From Planctomycetota bacterium (GTDB taxonomy: Bacteria > Planctomycetota > MHYJ01 > WSZJ01), in NCBI GenBank assembly GCA_021413805.1, contig JAIOPR010000187.1, positions 1-36,141 on the forward strand: a DNA stretch of 36,141 nt, read 5' to 3'. This document shows, in pieces, positions 17,303-25,892 of the stretch. The stretch's first letter is position 1. Every line of letters begins with the position of its first letter. The position numbers and the translations under genes were made by a program. The notes below the pieces were generated by a model, which did no database searches, was not told the DNA's origin, and saw only the letters and a program-made list of their open reading frames with translations.

Positions 17303-17722
17303 TCACCGGGCCGACCCCGCCAGCAATTTCCGGATCTTCGTCACCAGCGCGTCGTGGTCCCGCGGCCCCAGCTTCTTCGGCGGGTGCGGGTGCGTCCAGA
17401 TCGGCTTGTTCCACGCCGGGTCGTCCGTCTTCCGCGGCACCAGGTGCCAGTGGATGTGCGGCTCCTGGTTCCCCAGCAGCTCGATGTTCATCTTCGTCGC
17501 GCCGAATCCCTGCTTCAGGATCCGCGCCGCCTCCGAAACCTCTTCCATCGCCGCCGCGCGCTCCTCCTTGCTCAGCTCGAAAATCTCCGTCGCGTGCTTC
17601 TTCAGCACCAGGATCGACCACCCCGGCCACGTCTGGTCCTCGGAGAGGCGCCAGACGTGGTTGGGCCACTCCTCAATGAAGTGCCCGTCGCGCTTGCTGA
17701 GGGAGTCGCACATCGTGCACAT
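17303..17722 (-). CDS. HIT-family (histidine triad) nucleotide-binding protein
   Basis: A 139-residue cytoplasmic protein. The histidine triad HIHWHLVPR has His89, His91 and His93. The N-terminal CTMCD suggests a zinc site, as in some HIT hydrolases. HIT proteins hydrolyse or transfer nucleoside phosphates from substrates such as AMP-lysine, aminoacyl-AMP or dinucleoside polyphosphates; the substrate cannot be read from sequence. The ATG lies 6 nt after the stop of the upstream aldolase-like gene, so the two form an operon. Confidence 0.92.
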   Translation of the reverse strand: MCTMCDSLSKRDGHFIEEWPNHVWRLSEDQTWPGWSILVLKKHATEIFELSKEERAAAMEEVSEAARILKQGFGATKMNIELLGNQEPHIHWHLVPRKTDDPAWNKPIWTHPHPPKKLGPRDHDALVTKIRKLLAGSAR

Positions 17723-17728
17723 GGCGGC

Positions 17729-18649
17729 CTACTTCCTGTGCTCGGTCCAGAGATCGACGAAGCCCTTGTAGTTCTTCGCGACCAGGTCCACCGCCGCTTC
17801 GCGCGTCAGCTTTTTCTCCTTGAAGCCGACGAGCGCGTCCCAGAACACGGTGCGGCCGACCGCGAAGCCGATGACGCCCGGGACTTTCGCGCCGACCTTG
17901 AGCCACTCCTTGACCTTCTCCGCGCTCTCGCCGCGGCCGAGCACGATGACGCCGACCTTCGAGCGCCCGCCGGACCTCGCCGCGTCCGCGACTTTCTTCG
18001 CGTCGGCGGGATTCTCGACGCCTTCGACCTTCCACACGTCCGGCTCAACGCCGGCCTTCTGAAGCGCCACGATCGCCTCGCACATCAGCCCCGGCCGGCG
18101 CTGCGTGTCGTACTTGCCCTTGTCGCCGCCGCACTCCTTGAGCTGCGCTTCCGTCGCGGGCACGAGCAACTCGAACATGAACTTCCGCCCGACTTTCTTC
18201 AGGTACTCCGAAAGCTCCTTGAGCTTCCCCGCCTGCCGCGCATTCATCGTCGCGTCGGCGCCGGTGTTGTAGCGGACCAGCACCTTCACGAGCAGCGGGT
18301 TGAACTTCTCGATGTGCGCCGCGTATTCCTTCCCGTACTCGAAATCGAACTCGTCCTGCCCCGATTTCTCCGTCGGCGTGCACGCCGCGATCCCGTTCTT
18401 CTTCGCGTCCATCAGGCACGCTTCGCCGAACTGCTCGTCCACGAGGATCGCGCTCTTGTCCTTCGGCACGCCCATGCTCAGCGCCTTCTTGAAACCGTCG
18501 TAAACGATGTCCTTGAAGCTGCAGACGACCTTCGTTTCCTCCGCCGTCGGCTGGCGTCCCTTGATCCCGAACAGCTTCTCAAGGAACGATCCGCGGTGGT
18601 CGAACGGCATGACGAGAAGGTCGCGCGTGTAGCCGAGTTCGCTTGCCAT
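17729..18649 (-). CDS. DUF2090 / 2-deoxy-5-keto-gluconate-6-phosphate aldolase-like protein
   Basis: A 306-residue protein resembling the C-terminal aldolase-type domain found fused to IolC kinases in myo-inositol degradation (DUF2090). It opens with MASELGYTRDLLVMPFDHRG and has a TIM-barrel pattern: ILVDEQFG, LLVKVLVRYN, KFMFELLVPA, DVWKVEG, VGVIVLGRG, GVIGFAVGRT. It would cleave a keto-sugar phosphate, but here it is free-standing with no inositol genes nearby, so the substrate is open. ATG 18649 is preceded by AGGAG at 8 nt. It shares an operon with the HIT gene and is divergent from the TGA-containing gene at 18799. Confidence 0.82.
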   Translation of the reverse strand: MASELGYTRDLLVMPFDHRGSFLEKLFGIKGRQPTAEETKVVCSFKDIVYDGFKKALSMGVPKDKSAILVDEQFGEACLMDAKKNGIAACTPTEKSGQDEFDFEYGKEYAAHIEKFNPLLVKVLVRYNTGADATMNARQAGKLKELSEYLKKVGRKFMFELLVPATEAQLKECGGDKGKYDTQRRPGLMCEAIVALQKAGVEPDVWKVEGVENPADAKKVADAARSGGRSKVGVIVLGRGESAEKVKEWLKVGAKVPGVIGFAVGRTVFWDALVGFKEKKLTREAAVDLVAKNYKGFVDLWTEHRK

Positions 18650-18798
18650 GTTGAATGCTCCTGCGGGAAGGACCTGAAATGTGATTGAATTAACGTGATT
18701 AAGCGTAGCGGTGGGCCCGGGGAGGGTCAAGGAAGCGCATCGAACCTCCCGTGCGCCACGCCGTTTGGAAGATTCTCACTGTATCCGGAGGGTTTCCC

Positions 18799-20352
18799 AT
18801 GCGTGCCCTGCGCGGACCGGCCCGCTTCCTCCTCTCTGCTGGCGTGCTCGCCGCGGCTTTGCTGTTCGCGATTCCTTCGGGCGCATGTTCCATCAATTTC
18901 CGGAGCCTCGACTGGATCGTCGGCCACTCGCCCCTTATCCTGGTCGGGACGGTCGAATCAATCGAAAAGCTTGAGCCGGGAGACCAGGATCGAGCACTGT
19001 TCGGGGGGCCGGAAGCGGGCACGGGACCCGTGCTCGCGAAGGTACGCGTCCATCGTGTTCTCCACGGAACCTGGACATCGGAAACAGTCCAGATTCGTTC
19101 GGGCCCTGTCGCTTCCTGAGCACCGCACCCCGAGTATTGCGGGCTCGAGGTCGGTCAGACCTCGGTCTTCCTTCTCGTGACTGCGCCGCACGCAGGCTGG
19201 ACGACCCTTGAATATGGCGGGTGCGTTCGTGGAATCGAGGATCTCGACGCCGTCCAATCCAGGCTCCTTCGCGCAAGGACCTGGAGGGCGGAGCACCTCG
19301 ACGAACTGCGCTCGACCGCGCCGAGACTGTTCAAGTCTGCCTCCGAACTCAACGACGAATTGCGCGCGATCGCAAAGAAATGGCCCATTTCCACGCGAGG
19401 CCCAAAGGAATTGCTCCGGCCAGGGGACATGGAAACGAGCGCACACGAGACTGCGGATCTTTCGAAGTCGCTCGAAGCAAGGCTGGCGGTGGTCGATCTC
19501 GACATGATGCTTGAGGCGCTGGCGCTTGACTGGCTGGACACTTCCGCTGAGCACTGGTCAGGCAGCTGGATCTGGCAGAGGGCGGCCGCCGGGGCATTTC
19601 GTGATCGCGGGATAGGGCTGGCACGCCGGAGAAAAAACGAGGCCGAGCGCCTGCTTCGGAGAGCAGGAGTGTCCAAGACCCAGATCGAACATTACATCGA
19701 AGCGATCCCGGATGAGTCAGTGGACGATGAACCGGACTTTCCGCTGAGCCCTCCGGAGCTCTTCGATCCAAAGGGACTTACTCCGGAACTGGCGACGACC
19801 GATTTCCTGCTTCGGTGCGAGGTCTACGACCGCGCCGATATGGCCGGATATTTTTCGATGGATCGTAAGGGACTGGCCCTGATCCAACCGGAACGCGTCC
19901 TCGACCGAATCCCCTCGATGGAGGTCAAGGGGCTTCACTTCGTCGATGCCATCCTGCGGCGGCAGATTGAGGGCGGCCGCCAGGGCATCGAAAGCTTGAA
20001 CTACTCCGACGACCCGGCCTGGCGGAATGATTTCCTCCGCGAGCTTTTCAAGAGGGCGCACGAGCACTGCCCTGAGTACGACCGGGAGCGGCTGTGGGGT
20101 TCCCTCGCCGGCTCGGGGCCGTTTGAGGATGTCTGCGTCGATGCCGCGCTGGCGGAACTGGAATCCGAAGAAAAGGCAGCTGCGGCGGCGCCGAAGGAAG
20201 GGGCCAGTTACTACGCCAAACAACTGCGGAAGAACCTGAAGTCCTTCCTGGCGGCCGCGCGGGCAAGCCGGGACTCGGAGGCCTCGCCGGACATCGACGT
20301 GAAGGATCTGCGCGACTGGTTCGCGAAGCACCCGCCCAAGCCGGAGAAGTAA
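18799..20352 (+). CDS. Predicted exported selenoprotein A with TIMP/netrin-like N-domain (in-frame TGA at 19117)
   Basis: ATG 18799 has a strong Shine-Dalgarno (GGAGGG at 18787-18792). The frame has one TGA at codon 107 and otherwise stays open to a TAA at 20350: 517 residues counting the TGA. A signal peptide ends SGA before Cys30, which would be the mature N-terminus. Then comes a beta-rich domain (PLILVGTVESI; VLAKVRVHRVLHGTW), then SGPVAS-TGA-AP and LEVGQTSVFLLV. In TIMP/netrin-like domains a cysteine sits where the TGA is, followed by a GxxYLV-type strand. Cys114 and Cys142 follow. Residues about 145-517 are helical with no recognised motif. No Shine-Dalgarno supports a restart at GTG 19177. 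A nonsense mutation is the main alternative, made unlikely by the neighbour. Confidence 0.78.
19146..19164 (+). promoter_or_regulatory. Bacterial SECIS-type hairpin in selenoprotein A
   Basis: CGAGGTC and GACCTCG form a perfect 7-bp stem, extendable by one G-T pair, with loop GGTCA. The loop starts 33 nt after the TGA (19117-19119). Bacterial SECIS hairpins have a small apical loop beginning with G; the E. coli fdhF loop, as I recall it, is GGUC. The distance is near the upper end of the range I recall for bacterial elements. Confidence 0.72.
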
Positions 20353-20385
20353 AGCGCCGGATCTGAAACCTTTCGGAGCCAACCC

Positions 20386-21939
20386 ATGCGTCGCCTCGCC
20401 CCGCTGGTCCTTCTCGTCCTGGCCGCCCTTTCTTCGCAAACCGCCCGGGCCTGTCTCGCCGAATACCGAAGCGTGGAGTGGATGGCCGAAACATCGCGCC
20501 TGGCCTTTGTCGGGCGCATTGAAAAGGTTGACCCCGTCGCCAACGGAGGCGGTGAGTACCAGATCGGGGTCCCGGCCGTCGCGACTGTCCGTATCGTGCG
20601 CATGCTCCGTGGCAAGTGGCGGAAAGCGACGATCGAGATCATGAACGGGCCCGTTCCCTCCTGAGCACCGAAAACCATCTATCGTGAATTTCAGGTCGGT
20701 CAGACCTGGATTTTCATGGTGAATGACCTGCCGGCGGCGGGTCCTGTCGGGGGCGATCACGCTTACCACCTGATGCCGGCAGACTCCTTCGAACTCGTCG
20801 AGGCGAGCCTCGCCCGCGCCGAGTCTTTCCGCAGCACTGAACTGGCCCAGATCTCCGCCACCGACCCTGAATCGATCGAGAAGGCCGGCAAGGTCCGTGA
20901 AATTCTCAGAAAACACTCTGCATGGTTGGCCGCAGAGACCGCGGAGGACATTTCAACGCTCTCTGGAGACAAGCTCGCGGCGGAACAGAAGCGCCAGGAC
21001 GATGCTCGCGAAAAGTTCGGCACAGAGGTGGCAGAGACCATCGCGACGGCGTCCGTCCCGACTGCCAGGGCCTTGCTGGCCCTCACCTGGCTGGAGCCGG
21101 AGGACTACGTCTGGCGACAGTCCGAGGATCTCGGTCGAGCCATCGACAAACTGTGCGACTCCCACGCCGGTGAGGTCCACGCGACCTGGGAAAAGCAGGC
21201 GATGGCGATCCTGCGCAAGGCGATGGTGTCGGAGGACGACATCGCCCAGTACCTCACAGACCTGAACACACTCGGATCCTCTCCCACGCTCTCCTGCCCC
21301 TTCGCCCCACCGGGCCGCTTCGGCAAACTCGGGAAGCTGCAGGGCCGTTCGTTCACCACCGATTTCATCCTTCGCTTCGAGTCCTTCGATCGGGGCGAGA
21401 TCTTCAGGCAGTACATGATGGATTCCGAGTCCCTCGCAGGCCTGGACACGGATCGGATCAGCGACCTGGTCGCGTCGCTGTGGCACAGCAGGGCGGACAG
21501 ACTTCGCACTGTTGCATTTCAGATCATCCGGAGGGCTCGCGGCACGAAGTTCGTCGACCTGGTCTGGCGAGACATGATGGATGCTCATCCTTTCGCCTGG
21601 CGCGTGTTCGATAAAAACGGAGCGCTGGGGACGGAGTGCGTCCGGAAGCTGGTGGAATTGGGCGACCAGGGTGAGCCCTCATGGGGGAGAGCCGTTTTCT
21701 GGACTGCGATGAAGTCCGGGGAGTGCTTCGAGCCCGAAGCCGTGGAGCGCGCAATCGGCTCGCTTCGGGAAGTCGAACGAGGCGAACCGGGCAACGATGA
21801 ACGTGCTCGCCTGGCTCGCGAACTGCTCTCATTCCTGAAGGCCGCCAGGGAGTCGCGCGGCGACCCCAAGGAAAGCCTGCTGAATGGGGAAGAATTCGAG
21901 AGGTGGTTCGGCAAGCGCCGCGAAGGCGGCGGGAAGTAG
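20386..21939 (+). CDS. Predicted exported selenoprotein B, tandem paralogue (in-frame TGA at 20662)
   Basis: ATG 20386 follows CGGAG at 20374 and lies 33 nt after the stop of gene A. With its single TGA (codon 93) read through, it is 517 residues, the same as gene A. A signal peptide ends ARA before Cys23. The N-domain matches gene A: RSVEWMAETSRLAFVGRIEK, then NGPVPS-TGA-AP and FQVGQTWIFMV. Cys23 and the TGA-coded residue are the only chalcogen residues of the N-domain, so a Cys-Sec bond is plausible. Residues about 120-517 are mostly helical, similar in layout to gene A and without a known catalytic motif. The part after the TGA lacks a Shine-Dalgarno of its own at ATG 20716. Confidence 0.78.
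20692..20708 (+). promoter_or_regulatory. Bacterial SECIS-type hairpin in selenoprotein B
   Basis: CAGGTC and GACCTG form a perfect 6-bp stem, extendable by a G-T and a T-A pair, around loop GGTCA. The loop again starts 33 nt after the TGA (20662-20664). The 15 bases AGGTCGGTCAGACCT are identical in genes A and B while flanking codons differ, so the structure is conserved more than the surrounding sequence. Confidence 0.72.
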
Positions 21940-22003
21940 TCGCTTCGGGGCGGTCAGGCAATCGGAGTGCAAATACGGGGAAAAGTGGCGGCCATGCTCG
22001 CCT

Positions 22004-23314
22004 TCATTTCCCCGCGGGAACGACGACATGCACCTCCGAGGTGATGACCCTCTTCGGATCCCCCCACTTCTCCTGCCGCTTCAGCATCAGCTCGAAATCG
22101 ACCTCCAGCGTCCCGTTGAAGACCTCCGCGCCATTCAGCTGCACCACGACCGGCTTCGAAAGGTCAACCATATCGGGGCTGACGCGGATGGTGAAGTCTT
22201 TCACGGCCTTCGTCGTGACCTTGTAGAGGTTGTCGCCCGCGTACTCCGCTTCGATGCGCGCTGTGTCGCCGCACTCGCCGAACTCGAGCCACCAGGCGCC
22301 CTTGAGCGGCGCGGTTTTGGGGAAGGTCTTGTACCAGAGGGCGTCCCAGCACCAGACGATGCGCGTCGGCCAGACGATGCGGCGTTCCTTTTCGACGACG
22401 CCGAGGACGACCTTCGCGATCTCGGCCTGGTCCTTGCCGAACCAGGAGTTGTGGTCGCCGCCCTTGTACTCGTGGTACCAGACGGGCGTGCCGAGTTTCT
22501 TGAGCCACTCGACGCCTTTGCGGTCGAGGTCCACGGGGACTTCCTTGTCCTCGTCGCCGTGCCAGATCCAGTAGCCGAGTTTCCCGGGCTGCTCGTACGG
22601 GCCGCGCTCGCCCCAGTTCGCCGGGGGGCCGCCCGCCATCGGCATCACGGCTGCCCAGAACTCGGGGTAGCGGAGAGAGAACCACCACGAGCCGAACCCG
22701 CCTGCGGAAAACCCGCTCAGGTAGATCCGGTCCGGGTCCACGTTGAACTTCGCGCGCCACGAGTCCATGAACGAAAAGAAAAACGACTCCTCGTAATCCA
22801 GCGGGTCCGTCGCGCCGTCCACCGGGTGCCAGTACGACTTGTTCGGCGAAACGGGCGCCACGCAGATCATTCCCTTCGACGACGCCCACGTGGACCACGG
22901 CTCCGTCCCCGCCGGCCCGTTCGAGCCGTGCAGGTAAATCCACAATGGCGTCGGCTTCGCCGGGTCGTACTTCGGCGGCAGGACCCACGCGTACTCCCGC
23001 TCCACCGTCCCCTGCTTGAACTTTTCCTGCCCCCGAAGCACCGGCAGCCCCTTCCCATCCTTCGGCGCCACCCGCACCGGCGCCCATTTGTGGATCAGCT
23101 CCAGGTCCTTCTTCACCGCCTCCGACCACGGCGCCCGCTCCCACTTCCCTGCCTCCACCAGCGCCTCTTTCCGCTTCGCCGGGTCCTCCGAAAGGAACTC
23201 CTTGATCCGCTTCTGACGGACCGGCGAGTCGGTCTTCAGTTTTTTCGGTGAAGGGTCTTCCGCGAAGGCGGCCAGCGCGATGGCGCAGAGAGCGGCGACG
23301 GGGAGGATCCTCAT
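22004..23314 (-). CDS. Secreted alpha/beta-hydrolase esterase (PHB-depolymerase-like)
   Basis: A 436-residue protein with signal peptide MRILPVAALCAIALAAFA. The alpha/beta-hydrolase core has LWIYLHGSNG (oxyanion region), the nucleophile elbow GFSAGG with Ser203, an acid in WHGDEDKEVP (Asp254 or Asp256) and His288 in GGDHNSWF. It resembles exported esterases of the polyhydroxybutyrate-depolymerase/feruloyl-esterase type, but the substrate is unknown. An N-terminal helical region (25-75) and a C-terminal beta domain (about 335-436) extend it. The gene is convergent with selenoprotein B, with 64 nt between stops and no clear terminator. No strong Shine-Dalgarno is seen before ATG 23314. Confidence 0.85.
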   Translation of the reverse strand: MRILPVAALCAIALAAFAEDPSPKKLKTDSPVRQKRIKEFLSEDPAKRKEALVEAGKWERAPWSEAVKKDLELIHKWAPVRVAPKDGKGLPVLRGQEKFKQGTVEREYAWVLPPKYDPAKPTPLWIYLHGSNGPAGTEPWSTWASSKGMICVAPVSPNKSYWHPVDGATDPLDYEESFFFSFMDSWRAKFNVDPDRIYLSGFSAGGFGSWWFSLRYPEFWAAVMPMAGGPPANWGERGPYEQPGKLGYWIWHGDEDKEVPVDLDRKGVEWLKKLGTPVWYHEYKGGDHNSWFGKDQAEIAKVVLGVVEKERRIVWPTRIVWCWDALWYKTFPKTAPLKGAWWLEFGECGDTARIEAEYAGDNLYKVTTKAVKDFTIRVSPDMVDLSKPVVVQLNGAEVFNGTLEVDFELMLKRQEKWGDPKRVITSEVHVVVPAGK

Positions 23315-23352
23315 CCGTCAAAGTGTATCAGGGCTGCCTTTTTGCCCTTCCG

Positions 23353-23484
23353 CACTTTGCGAGCGAGATATCGGCGTGCGAGGAGGTGCGTCCGGCGGCG
23401 GGACAGCGCGTGAATGTCCACAATGCTTCAACGACTCGCCGTCGGATGCACCGACGAGCGCGCCGATATCTCGCTCGCAAAGTG
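23353..23484. repeat. Long palindrome abutting the tRNA-Leu 3' end
   Basis: The 24-nt arm 23353-23376 (CACTTTGCGAGCGAGATATC and four more bases) is perfectly complementary to 23461-23484. A further 26 bp of arm pair at about 70% inside. The loop is near 30 nt. The right arm overlaps the last tRNA bases by 2 nt, so the palindrome forms the immediate 3' flank of the tRNA transcript. Confidence 0.85.
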
Positions 23485-23568
23485 GTCGGGGAGGGAATCG
23501 AACCCTCACGGCCCTTTCGGGCCACAGGATTTTAAATCCCGTGCGTCTGCCAATTTCGCCACCCAACC
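23483..23568 (-). tRNA. tRNA-Leu (anticodon UAA)
   Basis: 86 nt on the minus strand. Acceptor GGTTGGG pairs with CCCGACC; the D arm is GCG/CGC with the typical AAATTGGCAGA loop. Anticodon stem CGGGA/TCCTG encloses TTTAAAA, giving anticodon TAA. A long class II variable arm (GGCCC-GAAA-GGGCC) and T arm GAGGG-TTCGATT-CCCTC confirm leucine type. The discriminator is A. CCA is not encoded. Confidence 0.97.
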
Positions 23569-23582
23569 CGGAAAGACAATGC

Positions 23583-24350
23583 CTACCTTAATCGCTCGAA
23601 CGCGGCCGCGATCGGAAGGTGGTCGGAGGGCATGGCCGTCGACGGGAGGATTGAATCGTCGGCGAGGGGAGGCAGCGGGCGGGGCGTGGCCATGAGGTCC
23701 GCAGTATAGAGGATGAAGTCGATTCTTCGGGCGCGGCCGTTGGCGATGCAGGTTGCGGCTTGAGGAATCGTGGCGTAGGCGTCCTTCAGGCCGGCCTTGA
23801 TGAAGCGCGCGATGACCTCGTCGTCGGACGTCACGTTGAAGTCGCCGCAGATGATCCAGGGGATCCCGGCGGCGCTTCGGCGGAGAAACGCGAGGAGGTC
23901 GTCGGTTTCGCGAAGCGCGAACCGTTTCGCGGCGGGGGTGTCGGGCGGGTCCCATTTGAGGTGGGTGGTCGCGACGGCGACCTTCCCGATCCTCGTCGTC
24001 AGGAATGCGACGAGGGCGATGTGCCCGGAGCCGTCGGAGTACTTCACGGTTTCGAATCTGTCAGCGCGCACGGATCCGCGAATCCCGATGGCGCATCCGT
24101 CCGGCTTCCCGCCCGATTTCGAAGCGAACTCGAATGTCCCGATGCCCTGCGCCTTCACGATCGGCGCTTCGGCCTCCTGCAGGCAGACGACATCGGCATC
24201 GAGCGCGCCGATATGTCGCGCCACCTTCCCGGCGCGAAGCTCTGGATCAAGCGCCGCCGGCTCGCAGCCAGGGTACCGGTCGGGCCGGACATAGGCCTGA
24301 GCGAGCACGTTCCACGAAGCGAGGGTGAATGCCACGGCCCCATTATCCAC
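23583..24350 (-). CDS. Endonuclease/exonuclease/phosphatase (EEP) family protein
   Basis: A 255-residue protein with the EEP-fold motifs in order: SWNVLAQ (Asn14), VVCLQEAE (metal-binding Glu), THLKWDP, IICGDFNVT, RRIDFILYT and SDHLPI (catalytic Asp-His). No signal peptide is seen. The family includes DNA endonucleases, RNA deadenylase-like enzymes and phosphodiesterases; the LASWNVLAQAY opening resembles the CCR4-type group. The start is a GTG at 24350 with GGAG close upstream; a second GTG at 24335 is possible. It lies 14 nt upstream of tRNA-Leu on the same strand and is divergent from the phosphodiesterase gene. Confidence 0.88.
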   Translation of the reverse strand: MDNGAVAFTLASWNVLAQAYVRPDRYPGCEPAALDPELRAGKVARHIGALDADVVCLQEAEAPIVKAQGIGTFEFASKSGGKPDGCAIGIRGSVRADRFETVKYSDGSGHIALVAFLTTRIGKVAVATTHLKWDPPDTPAAKRFALRETDDLLAFLRRSAAGIPWIICGDFNVTSDDEVIARFIKAGLKDAYATIPQAATCIANGRARRIDFILYTADLMATPRPLPPLADDSILPSTAMPSDHLPIAAAFERLR

Positions 24351-24456
24351 AACTCCGCGCCCCGGCCGTCAGCCCCGTCCGTTAGCCCCGGCCGTCAGCC
24401 CCGGCCCCTCCCCCTTTCTCTGGATCGAGGTCCACGCAGGCCATAGCCTGCATCTC

Positions 24457-25797
24457 ATGCGCCCCGTCGTCCTCCTCAACATCGTCGGCCTCACACCCCG
24501 CCAGGTCGGCGAGCACACCCCGCGGATCCGCGACCTCGCCGCGGCCGGCTCGGGCCCTTCGCCCCTGAAAGGCGTCCTCCCCGCCGTCACCTGCTCCGCG
24601 CAGGCCACCCTCCTCACCGGCCTCCTCCCCCAGGACCACGGCGTCGTCGGCAACGGCTGGTTCCACCGCGACACCGGTGAAATCCGCTTCTGGCTCCAGT
24701 CCAACCGCCTCATCGCTGGCGAGAAAATCTACGAAGCCGCCCGGAAGAAAAATCCGCGCTTCACGTGCGCCAAGATGTTCTGGTGGTTCAACCAGGGGGC
24801 AGAAGTGGACTGGAGCGTCACGCCGAAGCCGCACTACGGCGCGGACGGGTCGAAGGTGTTCGACGTGCAGTCGTGGCCCGGGGAACTGGGCGCGGAGCTG
24901 GAGGGCCGGATCGGGAAATTCCCGTTTTTCAGTTTCTGGGGGCCGAAGAGCGGGCTGCCGTCGAGTGAGTGGATCGCGAAGGCGTCGGCGGACGTGATCC
25001 GGCAGCACAAGCCCACGCTGACGCTCGTCTACCTGCCGCACCTCGACTACGACCACCAGCGGTTCGGCCCCGGGAACCCGGCGCTTCTCCGCGAAATCGA
25101 TGCCTGCGCCGGGCTCGTCATTGACGCAGCGCGTCAAATCGGGGCGTCGGTGGCGATCGTTAGCGAGTACGGAATCGCCCCGGTCTCGCGGGCGCTCTTC
25201 CCCAACCGCCTGTTGCGGCAGCAGAAGTGGCTGTCGGTGCGGGGGGGGCCGTTCGGGGAAGTGCTGGACCCGTTTGAGTCGAAGGCGTTTGCGGTGGTAG
25301 ACCACCAGGTGGCGCATGTTTACGTGAGGGACAAGGCGAGCGTGTCGGCGGTGGCGGACCGGCTGCGGGAGATGGGGACGCCGGTCGCGGGGGCGGAGCG
25401 GAAGGCGATCGGGCTGGACTGCGAGCGCGCCGGGGACATCGTGCTGCTGGCGCCGCGGGACGCGTGGTTCGCGTACGACTACTGGCTCGACGACCGCCGG
25501 GCGCCGGATTTCGCCAGGACGGTGGACATTCACCGCAAGCCGGGGTACGACCCGCGGGAACTGTTCGCGGTCGCAGGGGCGGGGCCGAAAGTCGCCAGGC
25601 GGCTGATCCAGAAAAAACTGGGGATGCGCTACCTGATGGACGTGGTGCCGCTGGACGCTTCGATCGTGAAGGGCAGCCACGGCCTCGAGGCGGCGGACAA
25701 CGCGGACGGGCCGGTCTGGATCTCCTCCGAGCGGAGCCCGAAGCCCGCGGCGATGACCGAAGTGAAAGCCGAAATTCTGAAAATGATGCGCCTCTAA
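24457..25797 (+). CDS. Type I phosphodiesterase / nucleotide pyrophosphatase family protein
   Basis: A 446-residue alkaline-phosphatase-superfamily protein. The N-terminal MRPVVLLNIVGLTPRQVGEH is followed by PAVTCSAQATLLTGLLPQDH, whose Thr is the likely nucleophile. Metal ligands fit YLPHLDYDHQRFGP, SEYGIAPVS and GSHGL. No signal peptide is visible, so it may be cytoplasmic. Members hydrolyse phosphodiester or phosphonate bonds; the substrate cannot be inferred. The short divergent region (24351-24456) holds three near copies of CCGT(C/T)AGCCCCG. The frame is open upstream of ATG 24457, but similarity begins at this Met. Confidence 0.85.
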   Translation: MRPVVLLNIVGLTPRQVGEHTPRIRDLAAAGSGPSPLKGVLPAVTCSAQATLLTGLLPQDHGVVGNGWFHRDTGEIRFWLQSNRLIAGEKIYEAARKKNPRFTCAKMFWWFNQGAEVDWSVTPKPHYGADGSKVFDVQSWPGELGAELEGRIGKFPFFSFWGPKSGLPSSEWIAKASADVIRQHKPTLTLVYLPHLDYDHQRFGPGNPALLREIDACAGLVIDAARQIGASVAIVSEYGIAPVSRALFPNRLLRQQKWLSVRGGPFGEVLDPFESKAFAVVDHQVAHVYVRDKASVSAVADRLREMGTPVAGAERKAIGLDCERAGDIVLLAPRDAWFAYDYWLDDRRAPDFARTVDIHRKPGYDPRELFAVAGAGPKVARRLIQKKLGMRYLMDVVPLDASIVKGSHGLEAADNADGPVWISSERSPKPAAMTEVKAEILKMMRL

Positions 25798-25810
25798 CCC
25801 GGCCCCCCAG

Positions 25811-25853
25811 TTTTTTTTCTTTTTTCCTTTTTCCTTTTTCGTTTTCCTTTAAC
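25811..25853. repeat. T-rich tract after the phosphodiesterase gene
   Basis: A run of T8 followed by repeated CTTTTTC words. The vocabulary matches one arm of the palindrome at 35851-36014, but no second arm is found nearby. It may act as a terminator for the upstream gene or be a remnant of such a palindrome. Confidence 0.5.
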
Positions 25854-25892
25854 TTCCTTCCAACCTCACCCCCCTCTCGGAGATCACCGACT

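Noticed and set aside
19177-20352. Independent gene starting at GTG 19177
   Set aside because: It is in the same frame as the upstream segment, has no Shine-Dalgarno, and would begin inside the beta domain. A single TGA-containing gene explains it better; the same holds for ATG 20716.
18799-21939. TGA as a reassigned codon (Trp or Gly) across the genome
   Set aside because: TGA ends several well-defined genes in this window, such as pckG, the ATPase and RND permease 1.
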